Shown: positions 24,381 through 34,226, counted from the first letter of the stretch. The stretch: DNA of 44,781 nt from RQOF01 sp964461135 (GCA_964461135.1 CAYWTB010000032.1:1-44781); one strand, 5' to 3'. Numbers and translations are program-made. Notes: generated by a model from the letters alone, not told the origin.

Positions 24381-24409
24381 AATATAGTATTCTTTTCTTC
24401 ACCAGTCAA
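24381..24409 (-). promoter_or_regulatory. Promoter of the toxin-antitoxin operon
   Basis: On the minus strand TTGACT (24409-24404), a 17-base spacer and TATATT (24386-24381) give a near-consensus promoter about 40 bases before the antitoxin ATG. The direct repeat TATATTTGGG / TATATATTTTGG begins at the -10 box and could be the antitoxin's operator. Confidence 0.65.
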
Positions 24410-24470
24410 TCAGATTGACATTGCTTTTCTGTTTCATAAAATCACTCCATTATTTATCCTCGGTATAAAA

Positions 24471-24488
24471 ATCCCATCTTGATGGGAT
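24471..24488. repeat. Hairpin, near copy of the one at 22894
   Basis: ATCCCATC (24471-24478) and GATGGGAT (24481-24488), an 8-bp stem with a TT loop. It lies between the divergently oriented antitoxin and glycosidase-like genes. Confidence 0.55.
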
Positions 24489-24568
24489 AGACAACGCTTG
24501 TGTTATTCCATTAAATTGAACTAAAAATCAACAAATTACAACAGGTAGCATCATTAAAGGAGGTTGTC

Positions 24569-25891
24569 ATGAAGATATTTACACTCATCTCTTTTGTTGT
24601 TATGCTTCTGTTACTCTCCTTAATTTCAACAATCTGTTTTGCCCAGCCAAATTGGCCATTAACGGCTTATCTCGGTAACGCGGTACTGCATAAGGGTAAT
24701 CCCGGCACCTGGGACTCAGGGGTCTCTTTTAATCCCTTCATTCTTTACCATAATCAAGTCTTCTACTTATTTTATACCGGCAGCCAGAACATATTTTCAC
24801 AACCCGCCGCCATCGGCCTGGCCACTTCTGCTGATGGATTTACATTCACCAAAAGTGTTTCGAATCCTATCTTCCTGGCTGACGGCAGTGGCTTTGATGC
24901 CCACGCGGTGAGCGACGCACGAATCCTGATCGATAATTCCTTGTGGATTATGTATTATAGTGCGCAATCTGCACCGATTTCAGGGCCAGGTAATACTATC
25001 TGCCGGGCCACTGCAGACAATCCGGAAGGTCCCTGGACCCGTTTAGAAAATCCGGTTCTTAGCGTTGGCGTGTCAGGTGAATGGGATGATGGCTTTATGG
25101 TACCCAACACGGTGCTTAGGATCGATACCGGGTATATCATGTATTATTCAGCGGGCAACATGAATTTCCCAAACGGAACCTGGCAGATTGGCATGGCCAC
25201 CTCCACAAATGGTATTGACTGGACCAAATATGATTCTTCCGGTACACCCGGTGCCAGTGATCCGGTGTTAAAGGTGGGAGCTGCCGGAAGCTGGGATCTC
25301 CTACATGCCTGGGAGTGCAGCGTGTTACCAACTGCACAGGGATATGAAATGTTTTACACTGGGGGAAATGGAACGATCGAGGAATTAGGATATGCCAGCA
25401 GTTCCGACGGCATCCACTGGCATAAATATACCGGCAATCCCGTTTTCCGAAAGCAGGATGACCCATACGTTGCCGGTATTCCCGGAGCGGTACTGGAAAT
25501 TCCGGCTGTTACACGAAAGGACAGTACCTATTTTATATATTATGACTATGGCTTGACCGTTGGAGAAATAGGGCTGGCAACCGCAGATGTTGTGACCGGT
25601 TTAAGCGCCTCACCGGCAGGAATCCCTAAAGGATTTGTCTTAAGACAGAACTACCCCAACCCCTTCAATCCAATAACAACTATCGAGTTTGAGCTGCTAA
25701 AAACAAGCGAAGTAACATTGAAAATTTTCAGTGTTATTGGGGAAGAAGTGGCTACACTGGTTTCAGACAGGCTCTCTGCAGGCTCATACTCATTCGAATG
25801 GGATGCCAGCAGATTGGCAAGTGGGATTTATCTCTACAAACTGGAGGCCGGTGAGTATGTGAGCGTTCGTAAAATGATTCTGATGAAATAG
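24569..25891 (+). CDS. Secreted five-bladed-propeller glycosidase-like protein with type IX tail
   Basis: 440 residues; an AAAGGAGG ribosome site precedes the ATG. Signal peptide 1-25 (CFA-Q). It is a clear paralogue of the protein at 13796, sharing the same blade motifs in the same order (IGLATSADGFTFTKS, TADNPEGPWTRLENPVL, GMATSTNGIDWTKYD, YASSSDGIHWHKY). The type IX sorting tail occupies about residues 360-440. Family as for its paralogue (GH43/32/130-type fold), catalytic status unknown. It is the first plus-strand effector gene after the kinase/regulator pair, matching the position of its paralogue after the first hybrid sensor. A GGAAAATTTTCC palindrome directly follows the stop. Confidence 0.82.
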   Translation: MKIFTLISFVVMLLLLSLISTICFAQPNWPLTAYLGNAVLHKGNPGTWDSGVSFNPFILYHNQVFYLFYTGSQNIFSQPAAIGLATSADGFTFTKSVSNPIFLADGSGFDAHAVSDARILIDNSLWIMYYSAQSAPISGPGNTICRATADNPEGPWTRLENPVLSVGVSGEWDDGFMVPNTVLRIDTGYIMYYSAGNMNFPNGTWQIGMATSTNGIDWTKYDSSGTPGASDPVLKVGAAGSWDLLHAWECSVLPTAQGYEMFYTGGNGTIEELGYASSSDGIHWHKYTGNPVFRKQDDPYVAGIPGAVLEIPAVTRKDSTYFIYYDYGLTVGEIGLATADVVTGLSASPAGIPKGFVLRQNYPNPFNPITTIEFELLKTSEVTLKIFSVIGEEVATLVSDRLSAGSYSFEWDASRLASGIYLYKLEAGEYVSVRKMILMK

Positions 25892-25903
25892 GGAAAATTT
25901 TCC
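25892..25903. repeat. Palindrome directly after a stop codon
   Basis: GGAAAATTTTCC (25892-25903) follows the stop of the glycosidase-like gene. A near copy (GGGAAATTTTTCCGG, about 7962-7976) follows the stop of the FG-GAP gene. There is no T-run, so it is not a classical terminator. Confidence 0.45.
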
Positions 25904-26192
25904 GGATGGGAATATTACCTGATAACCTGATCGATTCATAAACCATCGGTGACACAGGTTATATTCACAATTGTATCTTAAAACTATTTTCATTTACAGA
26001 ATACCTGGAACTCGATTAAAAATTTAAGAAAACCCAAAATTCTTTATTTAATCAAAGGGTATTGATGTATCTCCGTGTAATTATCGGTGAATTCTTCAGG
26101 ATAGTAAATAAACTTTAATTTGGGGGAGACACTTCCCTAGATTCCTGATAGGAGCGGATTACTATATATAAAAAACCATTTAGGAGAAAGAA

Positions 26193-28421
26193 ATGAAAAT
26201 CCCATTAAAATCAATTCTGATCCTGTTAATCCTCAGCAATATTTTTTCAACGAACTTCATTTTTCCCCAAACCCTGCCCGGGTGGCTCTGGCAAAATCCT
26301 ATCCCGCAGTGCAACGCCCTGACAGACGTACAGATATTAAGTGATAATATTGTCATCGCAGTCGGTGCAGACGGCACCATACTGAAATCAATTGATGGCG
26401 GCAATAGCTGGAATACCAATCAACTGGCCTTCGGCACTGGAATCATTCATTTCAATTCGGTGCATTTTGTCAATCAGCAGGTTGGCTGGACGGCGGCAAG
26501 TTACACTCAGGACAGTAGCCTGGGCTTGGTAGGTAAAAGTACAGACGGCGGCTTGACCTGGGATTTCAATATCTTGCTCAGTGCGCAATCTTTAAATGAT
26601 ATCTATTTCGTTGATGGAAATATGGGATGGGCGTGCGGATATTCCTCAATCTTTAAAACTACCGACGGAGGTATAAATTGGATCGAAATTAATCCCGGTA
26701 TTGGTGGCAGCCGTGATTTCACCTCCATATTTTTCATTCATCCTGATACCGGTTGGGTGGCAGGGTACGATCAAGTCCTGAAAACCACCGATGGGGGCAA
26801 TACCTGGGCGGTGATAAAGAACGGTAATTATGATTACAGAGGTATTTATTTTATCAATTCTCAGGCCGGATGGATCGGGTGCAGTTCGGGTGATCCGGGA
26901 TATATTTATAAAACCGCAGACGGGGGAATTAGCTGGGATTCACTTTCTCTGGGAGAAGGACGGGCCACTTCATTTTTCTTTACCGATTCTGATCACGGAT
27001 GGGCTGCCGGCTCTGTTTCCACAAGCTGGTTTACTTCCAAAGGATTTATTTATAAGACTGAAGATGGAGGACATAATTGGGATGAAACAGTCTTAAATGA
27101 TGGGGGAGGTCCCGGGGCACTGTATTTTCGGAACAACAGTTTCGGAATAGCGGTTGGCGACGCAGGCCAGATATTAAAAAGTACGGACGGCGGAGTAAGC
27201 TGGCGTTCCAATGCAGTGACACTACAAAATTTAAATGCTCTTTATTTTACAAATGAACAAACCGGCTGGGTGGTGGGTGATTATGGTATAATTCTTCATA
27301 CATCTAACGGAGGAGATGCCTGGGAGCTACAAGTCGCGGGAAAATCGAAACATCTAAAAGATGTTTTTTTTATCGACCAAAACCGTGGCTGGGCTGTCGG
27401 AAATGATACACTGGGAGGAGTTGTTCTTCAAACTAACGATGGTGGAATCTCCTGGGACTCGCTGGCCATAAACCTCTCTGATCATGGCTTAAACTCTATT
27501 CTCTTCATGGGTCCTGATTCGGGTTGGATTGCTGGATATGATATTGTTCTTAGAACCACCGATGGTGGTTTGAGTTGGGGTCCTGTATTCAGTGGCAATG
27601 ATTTTACCGATATATTTTTCCTTTCAGCTGCTGATGGTTGGTTGTTGACCTATAATAAGGTATATAAAACCAGTAATGGGGGTTCCGGTTGGAATGAGAT
27701 TATTGTTAATCCAATGATGGCCCTGGAATTCAATGGAATCTTTTTTATCAGCCCGGATACTGGTTTTGTTATCGGGGATAGTCTCGGAAAATATTTCTAT
27801 GATCGTCGCGGTATAGTATATAAAACGGTGGATGGAGGAATTACCTGGAACCTCATCCAAACGCCGATAGAAGTATTATGGTGGAATGATATTTTCTTTA
27901 CAGATGCCCGGCATGGTTGGGCGGTGGGATGGTCCACCTTATGGAACCTGAACGCATATAATACAATTTATACCACGGATGGGGGAGCAAATTGGGTCGC
28001 ACAAGAGCCACCCCTTGGTTGGAGCGCTTCTTCTGCCATATTTTTTATTAATCCGGAAGTTGGCTGGAGGGTAGGATATTCCGGGGCTATCCTTAAAACC
28101 ACCAGCGGCGGCAACCTCACACCTGTTATCAGGCCGGCGGTTAATTCCGGTATTCCCGAACGCGTACATTTATATCAGAATTACCCCAATCCTTTCAATG
28201 CAAGCACGAATATCGAATTCCGAATTCCCAATGCGGAATTCACCACGTTAAAAATATACAATCTAATAGGACAGGAAATAGCCGTTTTGTTGTCTGAGAA
28301 TCTTAAAGCCGGTAGCTACCAATGCAGTTGGAATGCGGCAGGATTAGCCAGCGGGGTATACCTGTACAAACTTAAAGCCGGGGAGTATATGGAAGTTCGT
28401 AAAATGATTCTGATGAAGTAA
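26193..28421 (+). CDS. Secreted BNR/YCF48-like propeller protein with type IX tail
   Basis: 742 residues; AGGAGAAAG lies immediately before the ATG. After a signal peptide (about 1-26) about a dozen repeats of the form GWA-G---G-I-KT-DGG--W follow (for example GWACGYSSIFKTTDGGINW and GWAVGNDTLGG...TNDGGISW). This is the PSII_BNR/YCF48-related propeller family common in secreted proteins of this bacterial group. No enzyme motif; a binding or structural role is likely. The sorting tail occupies about 660-742, with NYPNPFNA in place of NYPNPFNP. It stands alone, about 300 bases from each neighbour. Confidence 0.87.
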   Translation: MKIPLKSILILLILSNIFSTNFIFPQTLPGWLWQNPIPQCNALTDVQILSDNIVIAVGADGTILKSIDGGNSWNTNQLAFGTGIIHFNSVHFVNQQVGWTAASYTQDSSLGLVGKSTDGGLTWDFNILLSAQSLNDIYFVDGNMGWACGYSSIFKTTDGGINWIEINPGIGGSRDFTSIFFIHPDTGWVAGYDQVLKTTDGGNTWAVIKNGNYDYRGIYFINSQAGWIGCSSGDPGYIYKTADGGISWDSLSLGEGRATSFFFTDSDHGWAAGSVSTSWFTSKGFIYKTEDGGHNWDETVLNDGGGPGALYFRNNSFGIAVGDAGQILKSTDGGVSWRSNAVTLQNLNALYFTNEQTGWVVGDYGIILHTSNGGDAWELQVAGKSKHLKDVFFIDQNRGWAVGNDTLGGVVLQTNDGGISWDSLAINLSDHGLNSILFMGPDSGWIAGYDIVLRTTDGGLSWGPVFSGNDFTDIFFLSAADGWLLTYNKVYKTSNGGSGWNEIIVNPMMALEFNGIFFISPDTGFVIGDSLGKYFYDRRGIVYKTVDGGITWNLIQTPIEVLWWNDIFFTDARHGWAVGWSTLWNLNAYNTIYTTDGGANWVAQEPPLGWSASSAIFFINPEVGWRVGYSGAILKTTSGGNLTPVIRPAVNSGIPERVHLYQNYPNPFNASTNIEFRIPNAEFTTLKIYNLIGQEIAVLLSENLKAGSYQCSWNAAGLASGVYLYKLKAGEYMEVRKMILMK

Positions 28422-28476
28422 GTATCAAATGATCATCTGCGTCTGATATAAAAAATATACAGACGGTTCTTATTTG

Positions 28477-28534
28477 ACAGGATTAACCGGATAAAGCAAA
28501 TTGCCCGTTCTTTCTTACATTCTGTTAATCCTGT
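28477..28534. repeat. Inverted repeat resembling a dispersed element
   Basis: ACAGGATTAAC (28477-28487) and GTTAATCCTGT (28524-28534) are exact inverse complements in the gap between the BNR gene and the GH31 gene. The rest of the gap (28422-28721) shows no gene and no clear promoter. Confidence 0.55.
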
Positions 28535-28721
28535 TCACCCGTTTCATTTTAATTCCTTTTATATGTGTTTCACCTTTGGGTGCATACTTTATTTGCGAGA
28601 ATCAAAATCCGATCACCCTCTTTCCTTCCTTATAAATGATGCTCCCTTCAGACCATTTATCCCTTGTAAAAATATCCGAAAATGATGATATTAGTACCAA
28701 GGTAAGCGGGTGTGTTGAAAT

Positions 28722-31448
28722 ATGAAGATAAAACCAACTTCCTGCTGCAGATGGATTCTGATTCTTTTACCCCTTTTATCATACACCCTGTTGGCCCAGG
28801 AACCGGGCAATATTCTTTCTTATACGGTTTACCCCGCCAGCATCGAAATTCAATGCAGCCAGGCAAGGGTCCGGGTGACGGCCTATGCCAGCGACATTTT
28901 CCGGATAGACATCAAGCCGGACAGCGTGATGTTCGATCCGTTAGCCATTCCGGAACTAGCCGACAGCCTGTTAAATTTTTCTTTCCAGGTACAGGACTCT
29001 TCCACGACTTTAAAAATCATTTCACCCGGCTATTCCATCGAATTTCAGAAATCTCCCTTTTCTTTCACCGTCAGCAACGCAGCCGGTAAGACCATATTGG
29101 AATTGGAAAACCATGGCGTGCAGTGGAATTCCGGCACCAGCGAAATTCAGTATAAAATGCAGTCCGATGACCACTTTTACGGGTTCGGGGAGAAGAGTAT
29201 CGATCTGGATAGGCGGGGCCACGCTTTCGGTATGAGAAATCAGGCTATTTTCGGATATGATGGCCCACTTGAAGAAATGAACATCAATATCCCCTTCTTC
29301 CTGTCACTGCAGGGATACGGAATGTATTTCCACATGAGTTACCCTGGATATTTCGATCTGGGCCAGTCGAATCCATTCAGCTGGTTTTATCGCAGCGGTG
29401 GGGAACGCTGGATGCAATTTTATATTTTTGTGGCGGACAATCCCAAGAATACTCTGCAATCCTATACCTGGCTCAGCGGGAGATCACCACTGCCACCAGC
29501 CTGGGCACTAGGATTCGTGCAATCAAAATTCGGGTACCAGAATGAACTGGAAGCCAGGCAGGTGGTTACCACCTTCCGGCAAAAAGGAATTCCTCTGGAC
29601 GGACTAATACTGGACCTGTTCTGGTTTACCAATATGGGGGACTTCCAATGGGAGGTGAGCCGCTTTCCGGATCCAACCATAATGATGAATGATTTTCTTT
29701 TTCAGGGCGTTCGAACTGTTCTGATTACCGAACCTTATATTATGACCAACTCTATCAATTATAATCCGGCCGCGAACAATGGCTATCTGGGGGAAACCCC
29801 GGACGGGCAGACTTACGTTCTTCCCAATTTCTGGTATGGCTCGGCTGCCCTGCTGGATTATACCAATCCTTCGGCACAGGCATGGTGCTGGACCCTGTAT
29901 GATCCGCTGATCAATCAGGGAGTAGGAGGATGGTGGACGGATCTGTGCGAGCCGGAATTGCATCCGGACGATATGCAGCATTACTGGGGGGAGGCCCGCC
30001 GGGTGCACAATATCATGAACCTGCTCTGGAGCCAGATTCTCTATGATCATTACCAGCAATCGGGAAACCAGCGCCTTTTTAACCTCACCCGCAGCGGGTA
30101 TGCCGGCTCCCAGCGCTACGGCGTTATCACCTGGAGCGGCGATGTACAGCGCAGCTTCGGCGGGCTACAGGTACAGCCGATGTTGATGCAGTCTCTGGCT
30201 TTATCCGGTATTCCCTATCACAATTCGGACATCGGAGGGTTTGCCGGACCGGCCACCACTCCCGAACTTTATGCCCGCTGGATTCAATACGGGGCATTCT
30301 GCCCGCTCATGCGTCCACACAGTTCCTTCCAGAGTGTGGAACCATGGGCATTTACCGCTGAAGTCGAAACCATTGCGGTCAATTTTATCAAATTACGAGC
30401 CTCTTTATTTCCCTATAATTACAGCTATGCATACCAGACCTGGCAAACCGGGCTGTCCATTGTGCGGCCCCTGGTCCTGGAATACCCGGAAGATACTCAT
30501 ACCCGCAATCTGGGTGATCAGTATTTATGGGGTGAATCGTTCCTGATTGCCCCGGTGATGGGAGCAGGCTGGTACCCCAGAAACGTCTACTTACCGGAAG
30601 GTCAGTGGATCAATTTCTGGACCGATGAGATATACCCTGGTAATCAGACTATGAGTGTGGTTGAACCGTTATCGGGAATGCCGATCTTCGTCAAAGCCGG
30701 ATCTATTATTCCCCGCCGGTTAGTGAAGGATTTTATAATGCAATCACCGGCAGATACGCTCATTGTAGAAGTATATCCGGGTAATCAGGGCAGCTTTTCC
30801 TTATACGAAGACGATGGTTTAACGCTTGCTTATCAGCAAGGGGCGTATGCACTTACTACGCTGGCCTTTGACCGCAACGGTACGGAGCTGGAATTGTCAG
30901 TAGGCACACCCGCCGGGAGCTATGCCGGTCAGCCCGACCGGCGCACACTGCTGTATGTCATCCATTTAAGTGACGGACCGCCGGACAGCCTGGTCTGGAA
31001 TGGAAGGACGCTAAGCAGTCAGCCCGATTCACTGGCGCTCATGGCCGCCGGTGAGGGGTGGTCCTACAATTCCACCCGCCACCGGACCTATATCCTGGGA
31101 GAGCATTCCATTTCAGAGCCCGTAGCAGCCATCATGTACGGATTTAACATGCTCAACCAGATTTCATCCCCTCAAAACATTTCCGGCGATTTCCGGCTGT
31201 ACCAGAACTATCCCAATCCCTTTAATCCCAGCACCACCATTGAATTTGCCCTGCCCAAAGCAGGAAATGTTACTTTAAAGATTTACAACATCCTGGGCGA
31301 AGAAGTCACCACCCTGCTTTCTGCTTCCCTGCTTTCCGGTCACTATCAGTACAAGTGGGATGCCTCCGGTTTGGCCAGTGGAGTTTATCTCTACAGGCTG
31401 CAAGCAGGTGATTATGTTGAAACCAGGAAGATGATTTTAATGAGGTAA
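28722..31448 (+). CDS. Secreted GH31 family glycosidase with type IX tail
   Basis: 908 residues. Signal peptide 1-25 (LLA-Q). N-terminal beta-sandwich (about 30-240, with FYGFGEKS), then the GH31 barrel (about 255-610). LPPAWALGFVQSKFGY is the usual barrel entry. Asp407 in WWTDLCEPELH fits the catalytic nucleophile and Asp474 in WSGDVQRSFGG the acid/base; HNSDIGGF is another family signature. C-terminal beta domains (to about 770) precede the sorting tail (about 825-908). GH31 enzymes cleave alpha-glucosides or alpha-xylosides by a retaining mechanism; I cannot choose the substrate. The ATG has no strong ribosome site. Next gene 50 bases downstream, likely the same transcript. Confidence 0.92.
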   Translation: MKIKPTSCCRWILILLPLLSYTLLAQEPGNILSYTVYPASIEIQCSQARVRVTAYASDIFRIDIKPDSVMFDPLAIPELADSLLNFSFQVQDSSTTLKIISPGYSIEFQKSPFSFTVSNAAGKTILELENHGVQWNSGTSEIQYKMQSDDHFYGFGEKSIDLDRRGHAFGMRNQAIFGYDGPLEEMNINIPFFLSLQGYGMYFHMSYPGYFDLGQSNPFSWFYRSGGERWMQFYIFVADNPKNTLQSYTWLSGRSPLPPAWALGFVQSKFGYQNELEARQVVTTFRQKGIPLDGLILDLFWFTNMGDFQWEVSRFPDPTIMMNDFLFQGVRTVLITEPYIMTNSINYNPAANNGYLGETPDGQTYVLPNFWYGSAALLDYTNPSAQAWCWTLYDPLINQGVGGWWTDLCEPELHPDDMQHYWGEARRVHNIMNLLWSQILYDHYQQSGNQRLFNLTRSGYAGSQRYGVITWSGDVQRSFGGLQVQPMLMQSLALSGIPYHNSDIGGFAGPATTPELYARWIQYGAFCPLMRPHSSFQSVEPWAFTAEVETIAVNFIKLRASLFPYNYSYAYQTWQTGLSIVRPLVLEYPEDTHTRNLGDQYLWGESFLIAPVMGAGWYPRNVYLPEGQWINFWTDEIYPGNQTMSVVEPLSGMPIFVKAGSIIPRRLVKDFIMQSPADTLIVEVYPGNQGSFSLYEDDGLTLAYQQGAYALTTLAFDRNGTELELSVGTPAGSYAGQPDRRTLLYVIHLSDGPPDSLVWNGRTLSSQPDSLALMAAGEGWSYNSTRHRTYILGEHSISEPVAAIMYGFNMLNQISSPQNISGDFRLYQNYPNPFNPSTTIEFALPKAGNVTLKIYNILGEEVTTLLSASLLSGHYQYKWDASGLASGVYLYRLQAGDYVETRKMILMR

Positions 31449-31498
31449 AAAAATAGTGAGATGGTCAATTATAAAAAACTAAAATTCGGGGGTGCTGT

Positions 31499-33985
31499 AT
31501 GAAGTATCAACGTTATCTTTTAATGCTACTGTTCTTTTTTTCGGTAATTCCGCTTTTTTCACAGGAACGGGTAAGCAACAAGTACCGTCCGGATTACCCG
31601 CTTCTGGTCAAACCCCAGAATCACGATCCCAACTTTAAGAATTTTCCCCAGAAATCTTTTTATGAATCCCGCAATAATTGGCGGGCCATTATAGACTCCA
31701 CCTGGGGGCCCGGCTTATCCCTAACAGATAAGTTATTGATATTCGACCGCTATACCACTGCTTTACGAGCGGAGTTTGACGGCTTTTTATCCCTGGGAAT
31801 GGACTTCACCGACTGGGATTCTCTAAGTGATCATTATCGCACGATGATTGATAGCACAACCAGCCGGGGTGGCTTTTCCGCAATTATGAGTCAACTGGCC
31901 AATGCATTAAGAGATGCTCACACCCGGGCCGTTGATACCGGTGTGACCTGGACACCGCTGAATCCGGGTATTCCATTATTGATACTATCCGGCTATACAA
32001 CAATTGAACATTTCGGTACCGTACTTACTGCCCTGCCGGACAGTACGTTGCTGGTTTTAAGAGCCGTCCCCAATCACCCTCTGGGTCTGCAACCCGGTGA
32101 TATTGTATTGGGCTATGAAGGCGTTCCCTGGAAAATTTTAGTGCGGGATTTGCTCGCTGCCGGGCTGCCTTTTGTACCTAACGGTATCGGTGCCGCCAGC
32201 GCCTATTCAGATTTTCTATTGCTGGGCGCCGGTATGAACTGGCATCTGTTCGATACCATAGATATCGTTCAGTACTCCACCGGTGATACTTTGCATCTCC
32301 CTGTCGCCCCGATGATCAACCTGAATGTGCCGCACATGTTGAATAATGAGCAGGTTAAAATTCCCGGGATTCCCTTTCCAACTTATTTTAATGATCAGTT
32401 AGTTACTTATGGGATTTTGAATAATACCAATATCGGATATATTTATCTTTTTGCAGAGTGGCCGGAAGAAACGGCTGATCAGCAATTCGCCCAGGCGGTA
32501 AGTGCTCTCCGGAATACCGATGGATTGATTATTGATATGCGGTTAAACTTTGGCGGATGGGCATTGTTTGACGAGGCTTTTGATATCTTATTCGGGGAGT
32601 TTTCCTTCACTATTAATGATGCCTATCGCAGTAGTCCATCTACTCTTTCTTTAAGTCCAGTACCAAACGCCGGCTATTATCAAATTGATGGATTGACCCC
32701 CACCTCATTATATGAACATCCGATAGCGGTATTGTTAGGACCAACCTGCATAAGCATGGGAGACGTTACCGCTCAGCGGTTTCGTTACCACCCCATGGCT
32801 GCCTTTTTTGGCAAACCTCCCGGAGCCAGTATGGGAGATAACCTGGATCTCACAGGTTTTACTGACTGGGTTTTACGCTATTCCATCGGTGACATGTTTC
32901 ATGTCAATCAACCGGGCCAATACCTTAACCGGGCGGAGTTTCCAATCGATTACCCGGTCTGGCACAATCCGGATGACGCCGCTAATGGAAGAGATGCAGT
33001 GGTTGAAAGGGCGCTGGAATGGATCACTAATTTATCTTATGCCCATGATGTATCTGTTTCTAATTCCTATTTTACATACGGTGATTCGGTCCATATCTCG
33101 GCCATTGTTGAAAATCCCAATCAGCATGAGCTGAATGTCAGCATTTCTTTGGATAACTTTGATTATGTGACCATTGATTCGTCTGTTTTATATAATGATG
33201 GTCTGCATGGAGATGGCGAAGCCGGGGATAGCCTATGGGCTGGCTATTATATCCCTCCCAATTTAGAGGAATCATTTTTAGTGAGTGTCACTACCGAAGA
33301 CTCGGCAGCCGGTACCATCCGGACTCTTCCCCATCTCAGTCCATTTACCGGTATTGGCCCCGTTGTTTTCGAGGATTACCATGATTTTGGTATCTCCCCC
33401 TCCCCACCCTATCCCTATTTTGGTTTCAAACTGGTATTGAAGAATATGGGTTTGGTTTCTCCGGCACGTTCGGTAACTGCAGAAGTCGTTCTCTATGATA
33501 CCTTTTTAGTCAAGGCCATCGAGAATAATAACCAGGGCTTTGGCGACATTAATCCCGGTGAAACCCGGGAAAGTCCCAATTGGTATTTTTTCTATGTCGA
33601 CAGCATACCCCCCAACCTGGATTTTGATTTCAAGCTAAATATTTACAGTAATGGTTATCTGTTCTGGCAAACGGATATTTCAGTAATAACGGGAATCGAA
33701 GTCAGTGAATCTGCCCAGCCGCGTTCTTATGAATTATATCAGAATTATCCCAATCCCTTCAATCCGGTCACTACCATTAAATTTGCTCTGCCCAAAGCTG
33801 GAAATGTTACTTTAAAGATTCTCAACATCCTGGGCGAAGAAGTCACTACCCTGCTTTCGGCTTCCCTGCTTTCCGGTCACTATCAGTATGAGTGGGATGC
33901 CAGTGGAATGGCGAGCGGGGTGTATTTTTACCGGCTACAAGCGGGAGATTTTGTGCAAACCAAAAAGCTTATGTTAATCCGTTAA
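31499..33985 (+). CDS. Secreted S41 family peptidase with type IX tail
   Basis: 828 residues. Signal peptide 1-22. A PDZ-like segment with LGLQPGDIVLGYEG (about 195-215) precedes the S41 catalytic domain (about 300-500): GLIIDMRLNFGGW and Ser419 in TCISMGDVTAQRF, the nucleophile position of C-terminal-processing peptidases. Then an Ig-like region (about 515-615), a 137-residue domain that recurs almost unchanged in the subtilisin at 40919 (from residue 619), and the sorting tail (about 750-828). It is last in the block, followed by a strong terminator. Probably digests external peptides or processes exported proteins. Confidence 0.9.
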   Translation: MKYQRYLLMLLFFFSVIPLFSQERVSNKYRPDYPLLVKPQNHDPNFKNFPQKSFYESRNNWRAIIDSTWGPGLSLTDKLLIFDRYTTALRAEFDGFLSLGMDFTDWDSLSDHYRTMIDSTTSRGGFSAIMSQLANALRDAHTRAVDTGVTWTPLNPGIPLLILSGYTTIEHFGTVLTALPDSTLLVLRAVPNHPLGLQPGDIVLGYEGVPWKILVRDLLAAGLPFVPNGIGAASAYSDFLLLGAGMNWHLFDTIDIVQYSTGDTLHLPVAPMINLNVPHMLNNEQVKIPGIPFPTYFNDQLVTYGILNNTNIGYIYLFAEWPEETADQQFAQAVSALRNTDGLIIDMRLNFGGWALFDEAFDILFGEFSFTINDAYRSSPSTLSLSPVPNAGYYQIDGLTPTSLYEHPIAVLLGPTCISMGDVTAQRFRYHPMAAFFGKPPGASMGDNLDLTGFTDWVLRYSIGDMFHVNQPGQYLNRAEFPIDYPVWHNPDDAANGRDAVVERALEWITNLSYAHDVSVSNSYFTYGDSVHISAIVENPNQHELNVSISLDNFDYVTIDSSVLYNDGLHGDGEAGDSLWAGYYIPPNLEESFLVSVTTEDSAAGTIRTLPHLSPFTGIGPVVFEDYHDFGISPSPPYPYFGFKLVLKNMGLVSPARSVTAEVVLYDTFLVKAIENNNQGFGDINPGETRESPNWYFFYVDSIPPNLDFDFKLNIYSNGYLFWQTDISVITGIEVSESAQPRSYELYQNYPNPFNPVTTIKFALPKAGNVTLKILNILGEEVTTLLSASLLSGHYQYEWDASGMASGVYFYRLQAGDFVQTKKLMLIR
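33353..33985 (+). repeat. Duplicated 633-bp 3' module, copy 1
   Basis: This 3' end of the S41 gene aligns without any gap to 44105-44737, the 3' end of the S8 gene; both are exactly 633 bp to the last base of the stop. By eye, about 8 of the first 137 residues differ, against about 19 of the last 73 (the sorting tail). The long exact DNA runs point to recent duplication or gene conversion. Confidence 0.92.
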
Positions 33986-34046
33986 AAGAAAAAGTTTATC
34001 CACCTTCCCAAAAGGAATTTTTGGAAGAGATGAAAAAAAATAACAG

Positions 34047-34084
34047 AAGGCGACTTTAGCAGGTTTAAAAAAAGTCGCCTTTTT
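34047..34084 (+). terminator. Rho-independent terminator after the S41 gene
   Basis: AAGGCGACTTT (34047-34057) and AAAGTCGCCTT (34071-34081) form an 11-bp stem with a 13-base loop, followed by a run of Ts to 34084. This ends the block B transcript. Confidence 0.88.
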
Positions 34085-34104
34085 CATTTTCCGATCTATT
34101 AAAA

Positions 34105-34133
34105 TTGACTACCGGCTAATAAATCCATAATTT
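34105..34133 (+). promoter_or_regulatory. Promoter candidate for the second hybrid sensor
   Basis: TTGACT (34105-34110), a 17-base spacer and TAATTT (34128-34133). It lies just past the terminator and about 95 bases before the kinase ATG. Confidence 0.45.
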
Positions 34134-34226
34134 ATACAGTGAAGATTCAAACAGAATAGTACGCTTACTGGCTGGCCGGGAATTTTATTCGCATGGGTAT
34201 GGGTTAAATTCTGAAAGTGAATTCCC

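Noticed and set aside
29604..30059. 151-residue minus-strand frame inside the GH31 gene
   Set aside because: It covers the GH31 catalytic residues in the sense frame; a shadow of real coding sequence.
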